The position numbers were made by a program, and so were the translations under genes. Positions 1-4,212 of a stretch of DNA of 6,664 nucleotides are shown piece by piece. The stretch is from NCBI GenBank assembly GCA_017549905.1, contig JAFYNC010000109.1, forward strand, positions 1 through 6,664. The letters run 5' to 3'. The DNA is from Clostridia bacterium. GTDB lineage: Bacteria > Bacillota > Clostridia > Oscillospirales > Acutalibacteraceae. The notes beneath the pieces were generated by a model. The model worked only from the letters and a program-made list of their open reading frames with translations. It was not told where the DNA came from and ran no database searches. Each line of letters starts with the position of its first letter. Positions within the stretch are counted from its first letter, which is position 1.

Positions 1-357
1 TACCAACATATTATAAACCGCATAAGGTAATGCATTTCGGTCTGCTTGTTGTGATAGCTGTCTTGATGGGGTTTTAAGCTTAAATGCACCCGTTCTTCCG
101 CTTCTATCAGTAACATCGGTTGCAATTATCTGTTTATCCTCAATATTCCCCGTAAAAACAGTAACCCGCGCATTAGGTACCGGATAAAGATTTCTGATAG
201 AAGTCACAATAGCAATAAGCTCGCCTATATTGTCCTCTTGCTCACTCACTTGGGGAGTAACAGGCTCTTTAGTCTCGGTCACAGTAGGAATTGTTCTTGT
301 GACTCTATACATATTCAGCATTTCATTTTTATATTTTTCAACAATTTTTTTATCCAT
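1..357 (-). CDS. Partial protein with carboxypeptidase-regulatory/transthyretin-like beta domain
   Basis: The first 119 codons are visible, reading leftward from ATG at 357; the frame stays open to the window edge, so the C-terminus is missing. The start is supported by AGGTGG about 9 nt upstream. Residues 1-45 form a charged, Thr/Pro/Glu-rich leader without a signal peptide. Residues 46-119 look like one beta-sandwich repeat: PVPNARVTVF at 59-68, a TD.SGRTG turn near 83-90, and a closing PYAVYNMLV at 111-119. This P.PxAxVxV / TDxSGxT / PYAxYxxxV pattern recalls the carboxypeptidase-regulatory-like domain of clostridial proteins linked to spore cortex or peptidoglycan, such as the region in SleC-type proteins. 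That link is from memory of the family. No catalytic residue is visible, so a structural or targeting role is the most one can infer. It is transcribed divergently from the acyltransferase-like gene. Confidence 0.75.
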   Translation of the reverse strand, partial: MDKKIVEKYKNEMLNMYRVTRTIPTVTETKEPVTPQVSEQEDNIGELIAIVTSIRNLYPVPNARVTVFTGNIEDKQIIATDVTDRSGRTGAFKLKTPSRQLSQQADRNALPYAVYNMLV

Positions 358-524
358 TTACATACCACCTCTTTTATCACTTTATGCCATTTAATAGATA
401 ATTGTTAAATTTAAAGTTTGTTCATAATTCGTTCAAAAAAGTGTTGTAATAATGTGTCAAATGTGGTATTATTTTATTGATAATATAATATTTTTAGTCG
501 TTAATCGGCAGTCAGGAGTAAAAT
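358..524. promoter_or_regulatory. Divergent intergenic region
   Basis: This 167-nt AT-rich spacer separates two genes that start back to back. It contains the rightward promoter described separately and the Shine-Dalgarno sites of both genes (plus-strand CCACCT at the left edge, read AGGTGG on the minus strand, and AGGAG at 514-518). For the leftward gene I see only AT-rich -10-like stretches and no convincing -35/-10 pair, so a non-sigma-A promoter is possible. No terminator or RNA gene is visible. Confidence 0.5.
444..472 (+). promoter_or_regulatory. Sigma-A-type promoter for the acyltransferase-like gene
   Basis: TTGTAA at 444-449 and TATTAT at 467-472 are separated by exactly 17 nt, and TGG directly before the -10 gives an extended -10 (TGn). 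Transcription would start near 479-480, leaving a leader of about 45 nt before the ATG at 525. AGGAG at 514-518 lies 6 nt from that ATG. Confidence 0.6.
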
Positions 525-1355
525 ATGAGAGCAGACGGAAAACGCGTAAGAAATGCAGACCCAATGTATACGGTGGCAGCGCATATTATGGATAAACGCG
601 TAGATTCTATGAATATGACTACTATAGATATTCCTTATGAGCCAATTCAAACCTATATAAACGCAAAGCGTAAAGAAGGAATAAGCATTAGTCATATGGC
701 ATTGGTAATAGCGGCTTATGTCAGAACAATGTCAGAATTTCCTGAACTTAACCGCTTTGTTGTTAACCGCAAAATTTATGAAAGAAATGAAATTGCTGTT
801 GGTATGGTTGTGCTTCAGTCGCTTGAGAGCCATCACGGCACAATGTCAAAAATGTATTTTGACATAAACGATACTGTTTTTGATGTTAACGATAAAATTA
901 ATACATACGTTAACTCAAACCGCGAAGCACCCGAAAAGAATGGCACTGAAAAAATTATTAAATTTTTGCTAAGCCTTCCCGGTCTTGTTACAGTTGCGGT
1001 AAAATTATTTAAATTGCTTGACCGCTATGGTTTGCTTCCCAAATTTATAATTAATATGTCACCATTCCATATGAGTTTAGGTATAACAAATTTAGCATCA
1101 ATCAGAACAAACCACATATATCATCACTGCTATGAGTTCGGTACTACAAGTGTATTTTTTGCTATGGGTAACAGCCGCGAAGTGCCAAAGCGCAAGGGTG
1201 GCGAAATTGTTTTTGAAAAATCAATTCCGATTGGTGTTACTATGGATGAACGCATCTGTTCAGGCAGCTATTTCGCAACCGCTTTCAGAACACTTAAGAA
1301 ATATCTTAAAAACCCCGAATTGCTTGAAAGCAAACCCGAAATATTAGATAAATAA
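525..1355 (+). CDS. E2/chloramphenicol-acetyltransferase-fold protein with altered active site
   Basis: This 276-aa protein resembles the catalytic domain of 2-oxo acid dehydrogenase E2 subunits and chloramphenicol acetyltransferases. Supporting blocks are the N-terminal NADPMYTVAAHIM region, the SHMALVIAAYVRTMSEFPELNRF helix near 56-78, SLGITNLASI at 184-193, YHHCYEFGTTSVFFAMG near 199-215, and the C-terminal DERICSG at 241-247 followed by a helix ending NPELLES. In true E2 or CAT enzymes that last motif is DHRxxDG or HHxxxDG, with His as catalytic base. Here Glu242 replaces the His and Ser246 replaces the Asp. No lipoyl domain, E1-binding domain or pyruvate dehydrogenase genes are present, so it is not a normal dehydrogenase subunit. 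The start is set by AGGAG 6 nt upstream. The fold is fairly sure; activity, substrate and role are unknown. Many such proteins are annotated simply as E2-like, and some clostridial relatives, as I recall, also carry DER rather than DHR. Confidence 0.8.
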   Translation: MRADGKRVRNADPMYTVAAHIMDKRVDSMNMTTIDIPYEPIQTYINAKRKEGISISHMALVIAAYVRTMSEFPELNRFVVNRKIYERNEIAVGMVVLQSLESHHGTMSKMYFDINDTVFDVNDKINTYVNSNREAPEKNGTEKIIKFLLSLPGLVTVAVKLFKLLDRYGLLPKFIINMSPFHMSLGITNLASIRTNHIYHHCYEFGTTSVFFAMGNSREVPKRKGGEIVFEKSIPIGVTMDERICSGSYFATAFRTLKKYLKNPELLESKPEILDK

Positions 1356-1373
1356 CTCTTGATTTTAGAGTTA
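1353..1373. promoter_or_regulatory. Inverted repeat around the fba -35 region
   Basis: TAACTCT (1353-1359) and AGAGTTA (1367-1373) form a perfect 7-bp inverted repeat with a 7-nt loop. It begins at the stop codon of the preceding gene and covers the TTGATT -35 of fba. There is no T-tract after it, so it is a poor intrinsic terminator. An operator for fba is conceivable but unproven. Confidence 0.3.
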
Positions 1374-1387
1374 AGTTGGTATACAAT
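1359..1387 (+). promoter_or_regulatory. Sigma-A-type promoter for fba
   Basis: TTGATT (1359-1364) and TACAAT (1382-1387) are spaced by 17 nt. An overlapping reading, TGG plus TATACA at 1377-1385, would be an extended -10. The start of transcription would fall near 1394, about 30 nt ahead of the ATG at 1423. The strong GGAGG site lies at 1409-1413. Confidence 0.6.
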
Positions 1388-1422
1388 AGTTGTTGTAAAT
1401 TAAAACTTGGAGGAATTTTTAA

Positions 1423-2286
1423 ATGTTAGTTTCCGCAAAAGAAATGCTTAACAAAGCAAAAGCAGGCAAATATGCCGTTGGTCAGTTCAACATTAATAAC
1501 CTTGAATGGACAAAAGCTATTCTTCAAACCGCTGAGGAATTAAAGTCACCTGTAATTCTCGGTGTTTCTGAGGGCGCAGGTAAATATATGTGTGGCTACA
1601 CCACAATAGTTGGTATGGTTAACGGTATGATTAACGAGCTTGGAATTACTGTTCCTGTTGCTCTTCATCTTGACCATGGTAGCTATGAAGGCGCAAAACA
1701 GTGCATCGAAGCAGGCTTCTCTTCTGTTATGTTTGATGGCTCACACTATCCGATTGAAGAAAACATTGCAAAAACCAAAGAATTAGTTGCAATTTGTGAA
1801 GAAAAAGGCCTTTCTCTTGAAGCAGAGGTTGGCGCTATCGGTGGCGAGGAAGACGGCGTCGTAGGTAACGGCGAAGTTGCAGACCCCGAAGAATGCAAAA
1901 TGATTGCTGATTTAGGCGTTACAATGCTTGCTGCAGGTATCGGTAACATTCACGGTAAATATCCTGCAAACTGGGCCGGTCTTAGCTTTGATACTTTGGC
2001 TAAAATTCAGGAACTCACAGGCACAATGCCTTTAGTTCTCCACGGTGGTACAGGTATCCCTGCTGATATGATTCAGAAAGCTATTTCATTAGGCGTTTCA
2101 AAAATCAACGTTAACACCGAATGTCAGTTAGCTTTTGCAGAAGCTACCCGTAAATACATTGAAGCCGGCAAAGACCTTGAAGGCAAAGGCTTCGACCCCA
2201 GAAAACTCCTTGCAGACGGTACAGCTGCTATCAAAGCTACCGTTAAGGAAAAAATGGAACTTTTCGGCTCTGTAAACAAGGCTTAA
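1423..2286 (+). CDS. fba: Class II fructose-1,6-bisphosphate aldolase
   Basis: This cytosolic glycolytic enzyme cleaves fructose-1,6-bisphosphate reversibly into dihydroxyacetone phosphate and glyceraldehyde-3-phosphate using a divalent metal, normally zinc. The 287-aa length fits the short class II aldolases. The metal and catalytic motifs are intact: LHLDHGS at 81-87 (Asp84 as the catalytic acid/base, His85 as a ligand), the EAEVGAIGGEEDGV loop at 133-146, GNIHGKY at 174-180 (His177 ligand), LHGGTG at 206-211 (His207 ligand, phosphate loop) and INVNTE at 228-233 for substrate phosphate binding. NIHGKYPANW matches the clostridial subgroup as I recall it. GGAGG at 1409-1413 lies 9 nt before the start. 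The gene has its own promoter and ends at a strong terminator, so it is probably monocistronic. Tagatose-bisphosphate aldolase is the close alternative, but the motifs favour Fba. Confidence 0.96.
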   Translation: MLVSAKEMLNKAKAGKYAVGQFNINNLEWTKAILQTAEELKSPVILGVSEGAGKYMCGYTTIVGMVNGMINELGITVPVALHLDHGSYEGAKQCIEAGFSSVMFDGSHYPIEENIAKTKELVAICEEKGLSLEAEVGAIGGEEDGVVGNGEVADPEECKMIADLGVTMLAAGIGNIHGKYPANWAGLSFDTLAKIQELTGTMPLVLHGGTGIPADMIQKAISLGVSKINVNTECQLAFAEATRKYIEAGKDLEGKGFDPRKLLADGTAAIKATVKEKMELFGSVNKA

Positions 2287-2302
2287 TTAACATGGCAACA
2301 TT

Positions 2303-2341
2303 AATGCGGTTTTCGTTTCCCGAAAACCGCATTTTTATTTT
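2303..2341 (+). terminator. Intrinsic terminator of fba
   Basis: A 13-bp stem, 2303-2315 paired with 2321-2333, closes a 5-nt loop and is followed by a T-rich run (ATTTTTATTTT). It starts 17 nt after the fba stop codon. Confidence 0.9.
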
Positions 2342-2362
2342 AAAATTTTATAATATCTTTTC

Positions 2363-2391
2363 TTGACAAATCATTTGTTTTAGTTTATAAT
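2363..2391 (+). promoter_or_regulatory. Perfect-consensus promoter upstream of the tRNA-Pro region
   Basis: TTGACA (2363-2368) and TATAAT (2386-2391) both match the sigma-A consensus exactly and are spaced by 17 nt. Transcription should start near 2398, some 16 nt before the tRNA-like sequence at 2414. A promoter this strong is typical of stable RNA genes. No comparable promoter is visible directly upstream of the intact tRNA at 2609, so this one probably drives a single precursor holding both. Confidence 0.85.
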
Positions 2392-2412
2392 AATTAGGCT
2401 TTATTAATTATT

Positions 2413-2450
2413 TCGAGGTGTCGCCCAGCCCAAAGGGCACAAGTTTTGGG
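2413..2450 (+). pseudogene. Degenerate 5' half of tRNA-Pro
   Basis: This stretch aligns without gaps to 2608-2645 of the intact tRNA-Pro, at an offset of 195 nt, with 31 of 38 bases identical. The whole 5' acceptor strand CGAGGTG, both D-stem strands GCCC and GGGC, and the anticodon TGG (2447-2449) are kept. The conserved D-loop GG is lost (CCCAA replaces TTGGT), and homology stops right after position 37 of the anticodon loop. No 3' half follows: the anticodon stem, T arm and 3' acceptor are missing, so it cannot fold as a tRNA on its own. It is either a tRNA fragment left by duplication or insertion, or the head of a tRNA-derived RNA. Confidence 0.75.
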
Positions 2451-2563
2451 TGAGGTCGTGAGCGCGTCCTGCGGACGATGCAGCGAACGTAACGAAGCGC
2501 CGCGGTCGGCAGATGCAAACAGTAGTGCAGCATCAACGGGCACCGCAAGAGGGTTGCCAAAAC
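2443..2563 (+). ncRNA. GC-rich, structured candidate non-coding RNA following the tRNA half
   Basis: Positions 2451-2560 are 68 G/C out of 110, a sharp rise over the AT-rich surroundings. No open frame is supported. Several local stems are visible: CGTCC (2465-2469) with GGACG (2473-2477); GATGC (2512-2516) with GCATC (2530-2534); and GGCACC (2539-2544) with GGTTGCC (2552-2558, one bulged T). GTTTTGG (2443-2449), the end of the tRNA-like part, can pair with CCAAAAC (2557-2563) and so close the whole domain; this partly competes with the last hairpin. I do not recognise an RNA family. High GC, stems and a consensus promoter argue for a folded RNA, but it could instead be a repeat element. Confidence 0.45.
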
Positions 2564-2608
2564 GAAATCATTAATCGAAATTCAAAAAAATTGAAAACAA
2601 CTTAATAT

Positions 2609-2684
2609 CGAGGTGTCGCCCAGTTGGTAGGGCGCTAGTTTTGGGAACTAGATGCCGCAGGTTCGAGTCCTGTCACCTCGACCA
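2609..2684 (+). tRNA. tRNA-Pro (anticodon UGG)
   Basis: A complete 76-nt cloverleaf with encoded CCA. The acceptor CGAGGTG (2609-2615) pairs with CACCTCG (2674-2680), followed by discriminator A2681 and CCA. The D stem is GCCC/GGGC with loop AGTTGGTA. The anticodon stem CTAGT/ACTAG encloses TTTGGGA, with TGG at 2642-2644. The variable loop is ATGCC, and the T arm GCAGG-TTCGAGT-CCTGT has one G-T pair. UGG can read all four proline codons by wobble. It appears to rely on the promoter at 2363-2391 and has its own terminator just downstream. Confidence 0.96.
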
Positions 2685-2691
2685 AAATCGG

Positions 2692-2727
2692 AAATCCGCT
2701 GATGAAAATCAGCGGATTTTTGATTTT
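2692..2727 (+). terminator. Intrinsic terminator after tRNA-Pro
   Basis: A perfect 12-bp stem (2692-2703 with 2708-2719) closed by a GAAA tetraloop is followed by TTTTTGATTTT. It begins 7 nt after the tRNA CCA end. Confidence 0.9.
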
Positions 2728-2829
2728 GTACTATTCATTCTTCATTATTCAATATTCATTATTCATTAAAAACGGATTTCCGTAATGAATGATGAAACCG
2801 CTATGCTAATGAATAATGAAAAATCAAAA
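2718..2829. repeat. Nested AT-rich palindrome (MITE-like)
   Basis: Three pairs of inverted arms nest around one centre. The outer pair is TTTTGATTTT at 2718-2727 with its complement at 2820-2829 (10/10). The middle pair is 2741-2753 with 2808-2820 (12/13). The inner pair is TTCATTATTCATT at 2755-2767 with 2784-2796 (12/13). The core is ACGGA-TT-TCCGT at 2772-2783. The left side is built from repeats of an ATTCATT-like heptamer. The outer arm overlaps the T-tail of the tRNA terminator. There is no coding capacity. It could be a miniature mobile element or a simple-sequence palindrome; other genomic copies would be needed to decide. Confidence 0.5.
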
Positions 2830-2886
2830 TGCCGATTTCGGCATAAACTTTATAAAATCACCCTCTAAATGCCGAACTCAGCATTT
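2829..2886. repeat. Two related small hairpins
   Basis: ATGCCGATTTCGGCAT at 2829-2844 is a near-perfect palindrome (7-bp stem). ATGCCGAACTCAGCAT at 2869-2884 is a relative with 13 of 16 bases the same. With flanking bases it pairs AAATGC (2867-2872) with GCATTT (2881-2886) and is followed by TCTTTTT. The second could act as a weak terminator. The rest of 2845-2979 is AT-rich leader for the next gene, with no promoter I can assign firmly. Confidence 0.35.
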
Positions 2887-2979
2887 TCTTTTTCACCTTT
2901 TTAAACAAATGTACATATAAAATACACCATATCATTTTCAAAAAGTCATTATAAACATATTATGTAATGAGGTGGTTAT

Positions 2980-3147
2980 ATGAATCCTTGTGAGCTTACA
3001 GCAAGTGTTACTGCGCTTGCCAACACTATATCTTGCCAATATAATAATGATGAGTTAGCCCTGCTCGCCTCTATATTTGTTCAACTTGGGGACACACTTG
3101 CTACAATAGTAACACAAAGAAGTTTATGTGAAAATATAAAAAAATAA
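2980..3147 (+). CDS. Small Cys-containing hypothetical protein, DUF6774-like
   Basis: A 55-aa frame from ATG at 2980 to TAA at 3145-3147, preceded by an excellent GAGGTGG site at 2969-2975. It begins MNPCELTASVTALANTI, continues with the acidic turn NNDELALLASIF near 22-33 and then VQLGDTLATIV near 34-44. It has three cysteines (4, 19, 50), no signal peptide and no membrane segment, and is probably two amphipathic helices. The NPCELTA...DELALL..IF.QLGDTLATI pattern matches, from memory, a small clostridial family labelled DUF6774 whose function is unknown. It lies 40 nt ahead of the DUF421 membrane protein with no terminator between them, so the two may be co-transcribed. The strong Shine-Dalgarno site and family pattern make a real gene likely despite the size. 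Confidence 0.8.
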   Translation: MNPCELTASVTALANTISCQYNNDELALLASIFVQLGDTLATIVTQRSLCENIKK

Positions 3148-3187
3148 TGCGTAACCTTTGGGATATACTATATTTCGGAGGTATGTT

Positions 3188-3856
3188 ATGGAAATTTTAA
3201 AGCTTGTTTTAACTTCTGTTCTTTCGGCTGTGGCATTATTTATAATTGCTAAAATTATTGGGCATAAGCAAATGTCACAGCTCGACTTTTTTGACTACAT
3301 CACAGGCATTACCATCGGTTCTATTGCCGCAGAACTTGCAACCGAACTTGAAAAACCTTGGAAACCGTTAGTGGCTATGGTTATTTACGGAACTATAACC
3401 ATAGTTTTGACGTTCTTAACAAATAGATTTCCAAGAACCAGAAAATTCATTAACGGTACGCCCACAATTATAATGAATAACGGTAAAATATACCGCCAAA
3501 ATATGAAAAAGGCTAAAATGGATTTAAGCGAGTTTATGGTTATGTGCAGACAAGAGGGTTACTTTAACCTAAACGATATACAAACCGCAATTTTTGAATA
3601 TAACGGAAGATTAACTGTTTTGCCTAAAGCTACTAAACGTCCTGTCAATCCTACCGATATGAATATCGTTCCGCTACCCGAATCTATTAACACCGAGGTT
3701 ATAATGGACGGCAGAATTTTAGATGAAAACTTAAGACGTTTAGGTCTTGATGCAAATTGGCTTAAAAAAGAATTAGAATGTAATGGATATAAAACTGCAA
3801 AAGAAATATTTTTAGGTCTTTGTGATGATAACAAACAACTCACTTTATTTGTATAA
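3188..3856 (+). CDS. DUF421 (YetF-like) membrane protein
   Basis: A 222-aa inner-membrane protein. Residues 3-23, about 37-54 and 60-78 are hydrophobic and likely cross the membrane. The rest is a cytoplasmic or peripheral alpha/beta domain. Family hallmarks are IIGHKQMSQLDFFDYITGITIGS near 23-45, GTPTIIMNNGKI at 90-101, DLSEFMVMCRQEGYFNLNDIQTAIFE at 112-137, GRLTVLP at 140-146, and the second-domain signature VIMDGRILDENLRRLG at 171-186 followed by WLKKEL. A longer frame opens with TTG at 3158, but ATG at 3188 has GGAGG at 3177-3181 with a 6-nt gap, so I take 3188. In Bacillus, DUF421 proteins include YetF and the spore-membrane protein 2Duf, which is linked to spore resistance and germination; a spore role here is inference. 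It converges on spoVM across a shared terminator. Confidence 0.92.
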   Translation: MEILKLVLTSVLSAVALFIIAKIIGHKQMSQLDFFDYITGITIGSIAAELATELEKPWKPLVAMVIYGTITIVLTFLTNRFPRTRKFINGTPTIIMNNGKIYRQNMKKAKMDLSEFMVMCRQEGYFNLNDIQTAIFEYNGRLTVLPKATKRPVNPTDMNIVPLPESINTEVIMDGRILDENLRRLGLDANWLKKELECNGYKTAKEIFLGLCDDNKQLTLFV

Positions 3857-3859
3857 ATA

Positions 3860-3892
3860 AACCCCCGATAAACCAATAGTTTATCGGGGGTT
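3860..3892. terminator. Bidirectional terminator between DUF421 gene and spoVM
   Basis: A perfect 14-bp stem (3860-3873 with 3879-3892) containing five consecutive G-C pairs and a 5-nt loop fills most of the 41-nt gap between two converging genes. The T-rich tail is better on the minus strand (TTTATTTAT), so it should stop spoVM transcription well and the DUF421 transcript less efficiently. Confidence 0.8.
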
Positions 3893-3897
3893 ATGTA

Positions 3898-3981
3898 TTA
3901 CACAGACTGTTTTTTTATTCCGAATATCATTCTTAGCAGACCGCTTAAAAACTTTGGACTTTTTACTAATACAACCTTCAT
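3898..3981 (-). CDS. spoVM: SpoVM, spore-coat assembly anchor peptide
   Basis: A 27-aa frame, easily missed because of its size. Its core KSPKFLSGLLRMIFG (7-21) aligns with KLPKFLGGIVRAMLG of Bacillus subtilis SpoVM, including Pro9, the shared KFL and G14 positions, and a basic C-terminus (KK at 23-24). In Bacillus this 26-aa amphipathic helix binds the convex outer forespore membrane from the mother cell and anchors the ATPase SpoIVA, starting coat assembly. GGGAG (plus-strand CTCCC, 3991-3995) lies 9 nt upstream of the start. The gene is 17 nt after the stop of the 49-aa gene and downstream of rsgA and prkC, the same neighbourhood as in Bacillus. Both the sequence and the context support the call. 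In Bacillus it is mother-cell expressed (sigma-E); I cannot confirm a sigma-E site here. Confidence 0.9.
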   Translation of the reverse strand: MKVVLVKSPKFLSGLLRMIFGIKKQSV

Positions 3982-3998
3982 AAAATCATACTCCCATA

Positions 3999-4148
3999 TT
4001 AGCATTTAAAGTTTGGCACGCAAAGAATTATTATCCATACAGCCAAAATACCAACCAGAAATTTAGGGGGACAAAAACAACTGATTAAAAGACCTAAGGC
4101 AAATGTGAGGGCTAATACGCCCTTATTAAAACCACAACGTCTTCTCAT
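3999..4148 (-). CDS. 49-aa small membrane peptide between rsgA and spoVM
   Basis: An ATG at 4148, with a GGGGG-type Shine-Dalgarno site (plus-strand CCCCC, 4156-4160) 7 nt upstream, opens a 49-codon frame ending in TAA. The product starts with a basic cluster, MRRRCGFNKG, followed by two hydrophobic stretches: 11-24 (VLALTFALGLLISC) and about 30-44 (FLVGILAVWIIILCV). They are separated by a CFCPPKF turn at 24-30. It ends in NFKC, giving five cysteines in all. A basic N-terminus before a membrane hairpin suggests an inner-membrane peptide with the N-terminus inside. I recall similar short LTFALGL..SCFCPP peptides in clostridia, but no function. It lies 17 nt upstream of spoVM, so the two are very likely co-transcribed, suggesting a sporulation or envelope role by association only. 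Confidence 0.75.
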   Translation of the reverse strand: MRRRCGFNKGVLALTFALGLLISCFCPPKFLVGILAVWIIILCVPNFKC

Positions 4149-4173
4149 TGCCAATCCCCCGATTTCGATTGTC

Positions 4174-4193
4174 TTCAATACTATTATATTGAA
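4174..4193 (-). promoter_or_regulatory. Inverted repeat with possible -10 element upstream of the small spoVM cluster
   Basis: TTCAATA (4174-4180) and TATTGAA (4187-4193) form a perfect 7-bp inverted repeat with a 6-nt loop. It lies between the rsgA stop and the start of the 49-aa gene. On the minus strand it contains TATAAT (4188-4183), a full -10 match, but no good -35 lies 16-18 nt before it. It may be an internal promoter with operator, or an RNA hairpin in the operon. No T-tract follows, so it is not a terminator. Confidence 0.35.
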
Positions 4194-4212
4194 AAAATCA
4201 AAAAAGGTTACA

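Noticed and set aside
501..695. Minus-strand 64-aa frame
   Set aside because: It runs antisense to the start of the acyltransferase-like gene and its promoter side, with no recognisable protein pattern; taken as a shadow.
2389..2412. 8-bp inverted repeat AATAATTA / TAATTATT overlapping the -10 at 2386
   Set aside because: It is pure A/T in an AT-rich spacer and partly formed by the -10 itself; likely chance.
2443..2645. Group I intron or archaeal-type intron in tRNA-Pro, since homology breaks at position 37
   Set aside because: The downstream tRNA is complete, not just a 3' half, and I see no group I core elements. Splicing from 2450 to 2646 would give a tRNA with a damaged D-loop and anticodon stem.
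2731..2820. CRISPR array from the repeated ATTCATT units
   Set aside because: The repeats are short, abutting, AT-only in style and have no unique spacers; they make inverted arms.
3158..3187. Longer N-terminus of the DUF421 protein from a TTG start
   Set aside because: The ten extra residues are not typical of the family, and ATG at 3188 has an ideal GGAGG 6 nt upstream.
3559..3876. Minus-strand 105-aa frame
   Set aside because: It is antisense to the DUF421 gene, runs across the terminator hairpin, and shows no domain; a shadow.
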